Shown here: positions 49,301 through 62,882 of the stretch, piece by piece | How the letters are laid out: every line of letters starts with the position of its first letter | Numbering within the stretch: position 1 is the stretch's first letter | Source: Actinostola sp. cb2023 | Taxonomy: Eukaryota > Cnidaria > Anthozoa > Actiniaria > Actinostolidae | Length of the DNA stretch: 64,000 bases | Assembly: GCA_033675265.1 (NCBI GenBank) | Contig: JAUJYZ010001029.1 | Span: 124,001-188,000, forward strand | Reading direction: 5' to 3' | Made by a program: the position numbers and the translations under genes | The notes under the pieces: model-generated | Told to the model about the DNA's origin: nothing | Databases searched by the model: none | What the model saw: only the letters and a program-made list of their open reading frames with translations

Positions 49301-52300
49301 TGCGACTCGAATATCTCCTCTACGATGGCCGAGAAGGTCACTTCCGAGTTCCGATTTCTGAGTTCCGACTTTCGACTTCTGAGTACCGACTTCTGAGTTC
49401 CGACTTCTGAGTTCCGACTTTCGACTTCTGAGTTCCGACTTCTGAGTTCCGACTTTCGACTTCTGAGTTCCGACTTCTGAGTTCCGATTTCCGACTTCTG
49501 AGATCCGACTTCTGAGTTCCGACTTCTGAGTTCCGACTTCTGAGTTCCGACTTTCGACTTCTGAGTTCCGACTTCTGAGTTCCGATTTCCGACTTCTGAG
49601 ATCCGACTTCTGAGTTCCGACTTCCGACTTCTGAGTTCCGACTTCTGAGTTCCGACTTCTGAGTTCCGACTTCTGAGATCCGACTAATTCTGAGTTCCGA
49701 CTTCTGAGTTCCGACTTTCGACTTCTGAGTTCCGACTTCTGAGTTCCGATTTCCGACTTCTGAGTTCCGACTTCCGACTTCTGAGTTCCGACTTCTGAGT
49801 TCCGACTTCTGAGTTCCGACTTCTGAGAGCCGACTAATTCTGAGATCCGACTAATTCTGAGATCCGATTAATTCTGAGATCCGACATTACAGGGGAGTTT
49901 ATAGTTTATTTACAGTATATTGAACTTTCAACGTCTTTTGGTTCGCCTCCAATAGCTATGTTTTATGCCGTAATTGTGATTTTCATGTGCTTCATTCAGA
50001 CCTATCAATTGTGTTTTACCCGTTTATACTCCAGCTGTTCCATGTGTACAACATGTTGGGTTGAATGAACCATGCATACTATACATACATATACATAAAC
50101 TTTATTGAAAGTCGGATTTCAGCGTAACGAATGTGCTAATATCTCCGAAAACAATATAAACAATAATTGATAGTTAATCCGACTCTACTTTCTCAGTACA
50201 GGTAGGACTTTGAACTGTTTTTCACCGTTGATTTGGTCTTGCAGTCTTGTTCCAGCCTTGAATATTCTGAACGCTTTCTGCCGTCATCTTCTCATATATA
50301 TTTTTTACGATATTTTGTATTTCTTCGGCTGTAGACATGAGCTGTAGGATACACTGAATTTGAGTTAAACAATAAAAGGCAAATTATGTTTACCGTAAGT
50401 TTTATTGTCCTTTGTCAATTGTATTTCTCTTCCCGAAGCCTCGAAACTCCAATAAATAGATGCTCTGTACAATAAATAGATGCTCTGTACAATAAATAGA
50501 TGCTCTGTACAATAAATAGATGCTCTGTAATGCCTAACCTGAAACTCCAACGACTAGTAACGTACGTACCGGTACGTGCCTTGTACTGACTGACTCATAA
50601 CATCAAGGCCCAGTGCTTTGCCTACCCGTTCTAGCGCTTAGGAACCGAGTGTGGAGTACGGCTGAAAATGTTTACTCCGGCGTCTTTGTATTTTGTCTCG
50701 CCCTACGTACGTAAACATATCCAGCCGTATACTACATACTAAAATGTCAAATAATATATTGCTTTAGAATAATAGAGTAAGAAGGGATGTCTATAAATGT
50801 TGGTCTCGAAAGACGTCCGAATTGGCAGCCATTTTGTATTCCATCTCAAAAGTTGGAAGTCAAAAGTCGGAACGCAGAAGTCGTAACTCAGAAGTCGGAA
50901 GTCGGAAGTGGCCCTTCTCGGCCATCGTAACAATCAGTACTACTGAGTAGTGTTCTCGAACTTAGTTCATGTAATTTTGATAAAACTTGAAATGAACAAC
51001 TGAGGTTTGCAAAATCAACATGTGCATTAATTAGCACATCGTGGAAAATCAGAATGACTCACAAAATAAGAGTTTTAAGAAAGTCTGAAATAAATATTGA
51101 TTGATGACTATTTAGAAATATTATTTTCTCTTTTAGGTTTTTACTTTTTGAAGGAGAAAACATTTTGAGCTAGAGGACGTTTACTACCAAATAATGCTTG
51201 TCCAGCTAATTTGCATATTTGACATCAAAATGAATAATCAATGATGCTAACAAATCACCAAGAAATGGGTAGATTTTTGCCAAACCAAAGGTTCAAAACA
51301 CGACGTAGTATTTCTTTGTTCTTTGTACTTCACAACCGAACATTTAGTAGCCTTTAGAGCATTTTGCAGTATTTTCTGAGTAGACAATTAGTCTATCGGT
51401 CGGAGCGCGTTATCTTCGATTTCGATCAAAATCACGAATATTTGGGAGCTGTCTGCGGCGCGGAAGTGAGAGTGCCCACAGATTTTATTCGCTATTTTAG
51501 TAAACTGGTCTTAGGACTTTTGGTTTACAATAGACTTGATTCCAGATCAGGCCCCACTTTTAAGAAAACATTTTTTTATTACGGGTACGTCACTTTCTAC
51601 GTTCATCGGCGTCTTTCAGAAGGCATACAAGAAAATGTATAACTCAGTCAAAATTTTATAGAATTCAGTTGTTATAGCCTTACTTTAAAGTAAAAGGTTG
51701 AACTTTGACAGGTAAAATACTCAAATTGTTTGGATATGGCGTTAGGTTTTGGGAGCGCTCGACATTTATAGTTAAATGTCTCGGATTCGGATGATACCAT
51801 TTCCGGTTTTGAGGTAACTTCGAAAACCGTCTCACAAAATATTTAAAAAAAACAATTGATCCAAATAAATATGATTTTTGTTCATTACATATAATGGTTG
51901 TCTTTCACCAAAAAAATTAGGGAAATCGGGCGGGGGCCGGAATTTACCTTATCCGTTCTTACACGGACAGCCTCTTAAGTGGTTCAAATCCTATCTCACC
52001 AATAGAAAACAGGTTGTGGCGATAAACTCCAAATTATCTAGTAATGGTACTATTCCTTCTGGAGTACCATGGCCACAATGCAGCATCCTTGGCCCCCTTC
52101 TTTTTATTATGTATATCAATAATCTTCCCCTTATTTTTGATGATGATTCCCTCTCCGTTGCTATGTATGCAGATGATGCTACTCTCTATACATCTGCCCC
52201 CTCTATCCCTGAACTGAATAATGTCCTAAATAGTAGTACTCTACCTCTTCTTCTGTGAGCATATCATAATGGTATATGGTACTAAATAATAGCACCAAAA

Positions 52301-55300
52301 CTAAAGCCATGGTAATTGGAACATGTGCAAAATTAAATGCAAATGATCACCCACTTTCTGTAATGCTTGGTCCTGACGCTATTTCTAACAGTAATTGTGA
52401 AAAGCTCCTTGGGGTCTTTGTCAACTCAAATTTGAAATGGAATGCCCACATTACTTATCTTTTGAAAAAGGCTTCTGGTAAATTAAGTCTCATTAAACGT
52501 ATTAAACATTTCTTACCTCTTGAACTTCACACAACTCTTTTCAATTCAATCTCTTATCAAGCCCGTTTTGGAATACTGTTGCACTGTTTGGGGAAATCGT
52601 TTCATTGATGACCAACGAATTTTCAAGTTTCAAAAGTATGCTGCTCGTACATTTGTACTTTACTTGATGGTGATCACCTTTCCAGATCTGTTCCTCTTTT
52701 CAACAAACTTAACTGGTTACCTATTGACTCAATAATCTCTATCTCTAAATTATGTCTTCTGTTTAAATGCTTTAAGGTATCATCCTACCCCAAACGACCG
52801 ACTTCCGTTCAACACGCTCTAGCTTCAAAACTAAGAATTTTAACTGTAACAAAGTATACATTTTCTTATAGCTCAATAAACATAGAATATTAAGAAAGAT
52901 GATTTTTTTAAGAAAGAGATAACTGTTAGTGAAATATTCCTTCAAAACCGAAATTTCACCTATGCAGAGAAAATAAGTTTTTGGACAGCCAAAATTCGTC
53001 GGCCGTCGAAGATAAACACCTCAATGAGCTTAGTAGATATCACTTGTCAAAACTGTGTCTCCGATTTTTGATATATTGCTCCATTCTTTAATTATCCGGT
53101 TTCAAAGTTTGAGTACTGTCATAACTAGTAACTTTTGTATATATCAAAGCACAACTTTTGAAAGATATAAAATACCAAAAATCGGAGACACAGTTTTGAA
53201 GATCAATTATCAGACATGGACTTTGCGAAGTCTCAAATAAATCCGATAAAATCCCTTTGTCCAGGAACTCCAAATGTGAGCCTATTTGTTGGCATTTCGT
53301 CTTTTGAGAAAAAGCCGAAAGAAGGTCAATGTGCCTCTGTTTACATAAGTAGATTAGTCCATTCCATGACAATGGGATCTAATTACTCACTGACAGATGG
53401 TGACCAGATAGTGGCCAGATAGTGACCAGAGTATCAGTTTTCCAATCACGCAACGTCCTCGTGGTTGTTGCCTAATCATTTCACGCTTGCGGGAAATTAC
53501 GTACATTGCCAGTTCACATTTGTTCTTTGTTCATTGGTACATGTGTTCGTTTTGACGCTGGTCAGTACGTAGTTGAGGTTGGTATGTCCGTTCAATTACC
53601 ATAGACGTGAGTGCTGTTTACAGCTTGCTTGTCAACAACTTTTCTCTTCATATGAAATCCAAAATTCGTTTTTTGATTCTAACTTTGTAGCAAAAAAAAT
53701 ATTTTTAAATTCTGTTTTTTGGAGATGATAGATAATATTCAATTTTATTTGATTGTCAAAAAATCTCAAAACCGGTGGTTTGAGAGGTTTTTGGGGTAGG
53801 ATGATACCTTAATAATCAAGCCCCTCCCTACCTTATTGACCATTTTACTCAAATCAGTAACATTCACAATTACTCTACTCGTTCATCTACTCTTGACAAA
53901 TTATATCTTAACACAAGCTTATGTAAGAATGACAGCGGCAGAGGTACATTTGAATACAGTGGGCCAGTGTTCTCTGGAATAATCTGTCTATCTCGTCTAA
54001 ATCTTTTTCCTCTACTAAATCCTTCCGTACCCATCTTACTAAAGCTTTACCTTAAGTCACAGTCTAATTTTGATTCTTTTACTATCAAACGCCAGTACTG
54101 ATAACTCTGATTACTATAAATACATCTTCACCGCATTATGTATTTAATTAACTTAATCAAGTGTCACATTTTTAATTAACAAATTTAAATATTATTGTAG
54201 TTTATTTATCATTTCTATTTATTGTAAATTATTGTTTCATCATGTCAGTGTTTTCAATTGTAACTAGTATTTGTTTCTGTAATTATTGTAATCAGTAGTT
54301 ATTGTATCTAGTGGGCCAAATTGGAGACCAGTATTGTTGTATTGCTGTATTTGTAAACCCACTTAAAATAAAGATTATTATTATTATTATTATTATTATT
54401 ATTGATTGATAATAAATTGATGATTGATTGAATAAATGTTTGATCGATGGATTGATGGATTGACTACATGTAGATGAATGATTTTACAGCTTAGATCCAA
54501 ACTTGGAAGGGCAAAAACTGCGGCAGAACAAGCAGGTACAACCATATCTTTATTTTTACAAAATGTTGACAATATTTGTCATTCATTTGTCGAGATTTTA
54601 CTTTGACAGTCGTTCATTAATGGGTTTGTTTTTATAGTATGGTTTATATCAATCAGTCTGTTAGAGGCCCTTATACGATACATTTTTATAGATACAGCTT
54701 ATCAGAATTCAGTTCGTTCATTGGAGGAAGCGCGGGTATCCTGGGAACATGAAATGGCTATCTGTTGTAACGTAAGTAGCTTTCAGTGCCTACGTCACGA
54801 AGTGTCGAAAAATGCTCAATCCATGCCAGACGTCTGCCATGTAGGCTGAGACTTACAGATTTAGGAAATAAATTGAACCTGTTTTAAAGAGTATTCTTTG
54901 AATCACTACACCCGAGATGCAATTTCAATTTTGGATATTTATTTTCAGGTTTCCCAAGATTTAGAAGAAGAGCGTATCGCATATCTTCGCAACGAAATGT
55001 GGATTTACGCTAATCTGGGTTCCATAACATGTGTGAAAGAAGACGAGGTACAGTAGCGTGTTCTTTCCATGATATCTAGCTATAACTGCCTTGTAAAGAA
55101 CAAAAGAAGGAAACAGATAAGGAAAGAGAGAGGGAAGGAAACAGAGAATGAGAATTATAAACAGAGAATTTAAGATGGGTGGTAGGAAGGAAGGAAGGAA
55201 AAAAGGAAGAAAGGAAGGAATGATGTATGGATGAACGGAAGGCATGAAGGATGGATGGAAGGAAGGAAGGAAGGAAAGGAGAGAAGGAAAGGAAGAAATG

Positions 55301-56158
55301 GAGAAATGAAGGAAGGAAGAATGACGATGTTAAACAAGTGTAAACTTGTGACACTGACTCTTTCGTCTCTATATTTGTTGATTATTTTATTGGTTGCTAT
55401 TTATTCTAGATGTAATAATAATAATAATAATAATTATAATACTTTAATAATAATAAGCTTTATTATATATCTGTGACGTAATTTTACCAAATTTGGTCAT
55501 TTTTGAGGGCCGATATGAGACGTTAATGCCCTGTAGAAATCCGTAATGCCCTGTTCACAACTCAAAAAACTCAAAAAACAATATTCAGATAAAATTACGT
55601 CACAGTTATATAATAAATCCCTCATTAGATGTTTTCTCGGGTATTACGGGCTGACATTTTACTCGTTGCTCGCATTTTTCCTCGCCCTGCGGGCTCGGAA
55701 AAATACGTTCGCAACTCGTAAAATATCAGCCCGTAATACCCGAGAAAACATCTAATAAGCTGTATTTATTATATTTTGTGTCAAAGAACGCACGAAATAT
55801 GCACAAGAACGCGCGAAATATGGGACCGTATTTTGGGTAGTTACTTCAAACTGGCTTTCCAATCATTCATGCAGACTCGTGCGATGAAAATTAACCAATC
55901 AGCGTGCGAGAATTCTACATTGGCTAGCGCGCGCTCGTACAGAGATTTCAAGTTTTCACTGTAAGTAGTTGTTTTTCTTTCACCAGCAAATGACTCGTAA
56001 AAATACACAGCCGTATTAGATGCTTAGCCGACTAATAACCTCTATTTATTTATACAGGGTACATGCCCTCAGCCTAGGCTGTTCTCAAGGATATCCCTTT
56101 ACTAAGATAATAACTAGGATACAAATATAATACTTATATAATAATAATAATAATAATG

Positions 56159-56225
<67 letters not shown>

Positions 56226-56344
56226 GCTTTATTTATACAGGGTACATGCCCTCAGCCTAGGCTGTTCTCCTGAATGTCCCTGTACTAAGACAATAACTAG
56301 GATACAAATTAATATAATACTTATATAATAATAATAATAATAAT

Positions 56345-56376
<32 letters not shown>

Positions 56377-56531
56377 CTCGAAACAAATAATAATAATAAT
56401 AATAACTTTATTCCTCAAAACAAATTACAAATAAGAGATAGAAAAATAGATAAAAATCCTTATTTACAAAATTTAAAATGATCGCTTGGATTGTTTAATA
56501 ACAATTAACTAATGATATTAAATACAAACAA

Positions 56532-56593
<62 letters not shown>

Positions 56594-59500
56594 GCTTTAT
56601 TTATACATGTACAGGGTACATGCCCTCAGCCTAGGCTGTTCTCCTGGATGTCCCTGTACTAAGACAATAACTAGGATACAAATATAATACTTATGTAATA
56701 TAAATAATTGGGGGGGGGGGGGGGGGGGGGGGGTACTTGGTTAAAAAATGGTTAGGTATGTGCGGCGAGATGTTCAGACCTGGACCCTGTTTTTGGAATT
56801 TGTCACTCGAAAACCTGGATTTACGAATTTCCCAAATAAAAAAACCTGGATTTACGAATTTTTATTGACGATCTGATACGATGCATTCATCAGGATATTT
56901 TGCCAGACTAAGACTCTAACACCTTTACGTCTGACTGACGCCATTATTATTGTTCATGCGGAGTTTTACTGAATCGCCGATACCACATGCAAATTATTAA
57001 AAATTAATAGGTGTTTTTTAGGCTATAACCTGGACTAATGATGTTTATGCGTTCATCTTACCTGGAAAAGATGGGTGGAACGAAGGAAGTATTAAAATTG
57101 ATCATAATATTTAGCAATTATTGGACGAGGTTGAGCAAAATATCGTGATTTGTCACTGGCGAGCAGAATAATTAGGCAAATAATTATCTGCGAGCCACTG
57201 ACAAAATCACGATATTTTACAAAAACCGAGTTCAATAATTACTCGTGCCCAGGCCGTAGGCCGCACGAGTTATAAAACCCAACGCGTATTTTATTACTCG
57301 TGCCCAGGCCGAAGGCCGCACGAGTTATAAATATGAAGTCAATTCATGGACAATATATTCATGTCGTGTCGTCACGTCATCTCGTTTTGTCGACATGTCA
57401 AGTCGTCGTTCTACCACATCGTCTCGTTGTTTTTGTACTTCGTCCCGTCGGGTTCCGAAGTCGATTCGTCAACAATTTATCCTTGTCGTCATCTCGTCGT
57501 ATCGTCTTTTACAGTCTTTTACCACTTCGTCTCGTCGTTTTACCTCGTCGTCTCGTCGTGTTTTACCACCTCGTCTCGTTGTTTTACCTCGTCGTCTCGT
57601 CGTGTTTTACCACCTCGTCTCGTCGTTTTACCTCGTCGTCTCGTCGTTTGACCACGTCGTCTCGTCGTTTTACCACATCGTCTCGTCGTTTTACTTCGTC
57701 GTCTCGTCTTGTTTTTAACAGGTCGTCTCGTCGTTTAACCACGTCGTCTCGTCGTTTTACTTCGTCGTCTTGTCGTTTTACCACGTCGTCTCGTCGTTTT
57801 ACCTCGTCGTCTCGTCGTGTTTTACCACGTCGTCTCGTCGTTTTACCACGTCGTCTCGTCGCTTCGTTCGGTTTACAGCCGGGTATGGACCTTTTCGTAG
57901 TTTCCCAGAATGCTTCATGATTCTGCGCGCGCAAGCGGAAATTCAGTAGAAAACTTAGACTTTTAAATTAAAAGTGCGTAAGAAGAACTACAAAGATAGA
58001 TGCAAATTCTCAAGCAAAGAATATATTTTTTTCCTGTTCTTGATTAGTTACAGTAGTCCTCAATATACACGATCAATTCTAAATATTATTTTTTTTCCCT
58101 GACCTCGCTTGCGCGCGCAGAATCGTGAAGCATTCTCTGGGCTCCCTGTATGTTCCGATAAAGAACAGAGGAATTGTGGGAACGATAAGCACATGGTTCA
58201 TCACTTCAGTTGGTTGTCAAACGAGCCAGTTCTACAAACGATGGAAGAAGTGAAAGATATCCTTAAGGATGCATTGAATCGAATTGAAAGAATAACGTCT
58301 GTTACATCAACGACCACTTCGCAGTCTTCTGGCTCTGGATCGGGTTTTCAATCTAGCCAAACTCAATCTACACTTGGAACATATGTAAATACAGTAGTGT
58401 AGCAGGGTGCCATGGCCCCATCATTTGGGAGTGAACATGACCCCTTGCACATGCAGCCATAACAAAAGTGGTTTGGTTTATTTCATGTAACTAAGTCATC
58501 TAGTTACATGTAGGAGTTACCCACTACATCTGCAGAAGGATCAATAATCAGCAAACTTATTGTCGAAGAGAGTAACAAATCTGTCCGTGTTCACTGTACG
58601 TTCACCCCGCTGCACCGGCTGTGAAACACAACTATTAAAGCTTATATTAAATACAGTTGTAAAATACGCGCGTTTACACAATTAATATAAGCTTAAGCTT
58701 AATTCAAAATAAAAATGAATGGATGGGACAAACAAACAAACAAGAAAACTTATCATGAAGAGTACCTACATCACACGGTCAAGCGCCACATCTGACAAAT
58801 CGCTAAACGATTTTCTCTGTAGTCCATAATCAGCAATCCGTCTTTGAATAGTTTTACTTGATACACCAAACATTTTAGCAATCAAGGAAGTAGAGAAAGA
58901 AAGTTCAAGGTACATTTCCAACCGTTCTTTACAAATAAATATTTCAGTTCGCCCACGACACCCCGTGGAAATAAATATTGGCCCTTTATTGGTGGTATTC
59001 ATACTGGCTGACAATGCATTTCTTGCTTGTTGTAGTCCAGAGTAGATTTGTGAAGGAACGTCATCGTCAAACAACACTGAAATCCTAGCCAATATGTTTA
59101 AGATTCTGTCTATGAATGCACATAAATAGTCACAATCATCTCGGTCTTCAAACATTCGATCGTTTAAACGACTGAGTATTTCTTCTATACTTGAACGAAG
59201 CCAACTTTTTACTTCCGACAGCATTTCCGCCATTTTACATGAGCCAACATAAGCACCAGCGCGGAGAGCCGCTGACCGGCCTTCACGACGAGACGACGAG
59301 GTAAAACGACGAGACGATGTGGTAAAACACGACGAGACGACGAGGTAAAACGACAAGACGACGAAGTAAAACGACGAGACGACGTGGTTAAACGACGAGA
59401 CGACGTGGTAAAGCACGACGAGACAACGTGGTAAAACGACGAGACGACCTGTTAAAAACAAGACGAGACGACGTGGTCAAACGACGAGACGACGAGGTAA

Positions 59501-62500
59501 AACGACGAGACGACGTGGTAAAACACGACGAGACGACGAGGTAAAACGACGAGACGACGTGGTAAAACACGACGAGACGACGAGGTAAAACGACGAGACG
59601 ACGTGGTAAAACGACGAGACGACGTGGTAAAACGACAAGACGACGAAGTAAAACGACGAGACGACGTGGTTAAACGACGAGACGACCTGTTAAAAACAAG
59701 ACGAGACGACGAAGTAAAACGACGAGACGACGAGGTAAAACGACGAGACGACGTGGTAAAACACGACGAGACGACGAGGTAAAACGACGAGACGAAGTGG
59801 TAAAAGACTGTAAAAGACGACACGACGAGATGACGACAAGGATAAATTGTTGACGAATCGACTTCGGAACCCGACGGGACGAAGTACAAAAACAACGAGA
59901 CGATGTGGTAGAACGACGACTTGACATGTCGACAAAACGAGATGACGTGACGACACGACGACATGAATATATTGTCCATGAATTGACTTCATATATAAAA
60001 CCCAACGCGTGTTTTTTTCGTTTTTTTGGGCGTCAGAAAATCGCAAAGTTGTGCAATATCCGGTCACATGCTATCGAGACCAAATATAAATAGGGGAGAG
60101 GGTTGGGGATCAGCGAATGGGGAGGGCAAGGGGAGAAGGTTTGCAACGCCTAGTACCGGGGCCTATTGTGTATTGGAACCATTTATATACAAACATTTAT
60201 CTTTCTCTCAATCGATGTGGGACATTGTCAAATCCAAAACCGTCACTAAAAATAAAGTCCGAATCAAATCAAATCAGATTATAGGGCAAATGGGATGTAT
60301 TTACACAATGATATGGTCAAAGCTGGTGTATGTCTAGCGGCGTCAGAGCGAAAGAATGGGGTCTTGTACTACTGAATTGTCTCGCACATGCGCAATGTGT
60401 TATATAGGTGTCGTGATTCCCGATCTAAAAAGCGGCTAAATTAAATGTGTTGGCCAAATGAAGGATAAACAGACGAGGTATAAAGCAACAAGTCAGAGCC
60501 CAGGCATCCACCACGGCTTAGAAATTGCACACACCACCACGGCTTAGAAATTGCACACAAATCCTAACTTCGGCCTTCATCGGTCGCTGTTCAGCGCTCG
60601 TCAACACATCAAAATTCACAAGACAACTCGGACCCATCATCGAATAAATACAACTCAAAACCTCAAGAAAACTACACAGGGGACTTCAACAACTATTATT
60701 CTTTATTTCTAGTATTTTTTAGGGAATGATATAGAAAAATTATGCTTTTGAGAAACAAACATACTCATAAGACTCAAAACTATAAAATGACCGGTTGAAC
60801 CAAGATTTTCGAATCGCTCAACCACCACAATTTCTTGCTCAAATTTCTACACCAATTTGTTCTTTAATTTTCAGACTACTGTTGTGAAGACATTTTTGAG
60901 AATCTCATACCCTTTGAAGGCTTTCTAAGAGCTCATTCCTGATCCAACCGAACGACTGAAAATCCAAAGACGTCACGATCCACGGATTTCTACGTATGGG
61001 CTACCTGTAACCACAGGAAGCCCAATTATACAACTGACACACACGAACATTCAGTGAAAATCTTTATCGTCCAAGAAGATAAGCACACGAATAGCTGGAC
61101 GTCTATGTGTTCTACTAGAAAGGAAACCACAAGCTTATATTTATGGTATTTTATATTTCGAAGTCTAAATGAAAAATCGACCGACAACAACTATCAATCG
61201 TTGAATACATTTTTATATACCAAGATAATGGTCTCTTGATTTTACTTTTAAAATGTTCAAATATTTTCACTCTAAGAGCGAAATATAAAACATACCGCAT
61301 TGATCACGAAGGATAACTGCAACATGTGCTGGTTCCAGGTAGAAAAGGGAAGCTTTCAAGCAAAAATCAAACTCGTATACAAACTTGATTTCTCTCAGTT
61401 AGTCAGTATACATGTATACTATCCTGAAAAACCTTTGTTATTCAAATCAAGAACTCTTTGTAGAACGAGGCATACAACAATATGAACTATTGTTATTCAA
61501 ATTTTCAGGAATTCAGGACGGTGATATACTGAGAAAGCCCCCACACTGACACTTCCACAGGGATCCCAAGTCTACTCTGGTCCTCAGCATGTACTGCATG
61601 CAATCCGGCACCAGGGCACGAGTGAACCCTGCTCACAGGGTCTAGTTGTTTTATCATTCACGTTATTTTCTCTCACCTAAAGCAACTTTAACTCTGGAAA
61701 AATCGAGCCATATGCTATTGTCGAGGAGAACGAAAACACTTATTCGTAGGAAGTTATCTGCAGTGACGTAGTCGTCTCTCGACCTATGAAAATCACACAG
61801 AAAATAATGTGAATGATAATATAACTTCAATGTAGAAAAGATGGGTGGAAGGAAGGGTGGAAGGAAGGAAGGGTGGAAGGGTGGAAGGAATTGAAGGAGT
61901 ATGAGGATTTTATTGGTTCCTTAATTTATTCTAGATGTATCAGTGTTTTTTGCTTCCTATTTATTCTATATGTATGAGTATTTTATTGCTTTCTTTTTAT
62001 TCTTGATGTAAGAGTATTTTATTAATGGTTCCTATTTATTCTAGATGTATGAATATTTTATTGGTTCTTATTTATTCTAGATGTATGAGTATTTTATTGG
62101 TTCCTATTTATTCTAGATGTATGAGTATTTTATTGGTTCCTATTTATTCTAGATGTATGAGTATTTTATTGCTTCCTTTTTATTCAGGCTTGATGTAAGA
62201 GTATTTTATTGGTTCCTATTTATTCTAGATGTAGGAGTATTTTATTGGTTCCTATTTATTCTACATGTACAATGTATGAGTATTTTATTGCTTCCTATTT
62301 ATTCTAGATGTATGAGGACATTCGTAAATCTCTCGAACTTTGTGACGTTGACACTGATATCAAACTCTTTATTAGCATGAAACAGACCGGGTCTGAAAAA
62401 CCAGGTACAGATTGTTTCCTTTATAAGCATTCGGTACCTATGTCACATAACACAATCTAAGACATGTAAGACAAAATTTAGACTTGACCATTATACAATT

Positions 62501-62838
62501 ACTGACTTAAGAAACTCATTTTTACGTCCAGCGTCCATTGAGTATGAAAACTATTACATGGCACAGTCGTCACAAAAGAACCCTGGCATGAGTGGAGTAC
62601 CACGTGATACCGCCCCCAACAAAATGCAGCGTAGGCCACCAGCAGCTTTACCACTAATACAGACTTCAGAAGGTATGCACGCCATAGCACTCTTCGTATA
62701 TAACGTACACAATACCCTCTATATTTAATCTTAGGCCCAGGGCGAACGGCTTCGACCCAGGCGAGAGGATTGGGACTGGTAACCCTCAATTAGTTTACAC
62801 TTGTGTAAGCTAGGCAAATAATTGACACGTTAATAAAG

Positions 62839-62882
<44 letters not shown>

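Larger units (their letters stand above)
44656..51974. mobile_element. 7.3 kb nested insertion at TTAA inside the LINE
   Basis: TTAA at 44652-44655 and 51975-51978 flanks the insert. Removing one copy rejoins the LINE codons as HTLKWFKS. Inside are a 0.95 kb foldback (44690-45625) and a near-perfect 6.3 kb palindrome (45636-51974). The two extreme ends are not inverted repeats of each other, so the insert is probably composite. Confidence 0.75.

Noticed and set aside
57300..57934. Arg/Ser-rich 206-codon frame
   Set aside because: Translation of TCGTCTCGTCG tandem units; a mirrored frame exists in the inverted array.
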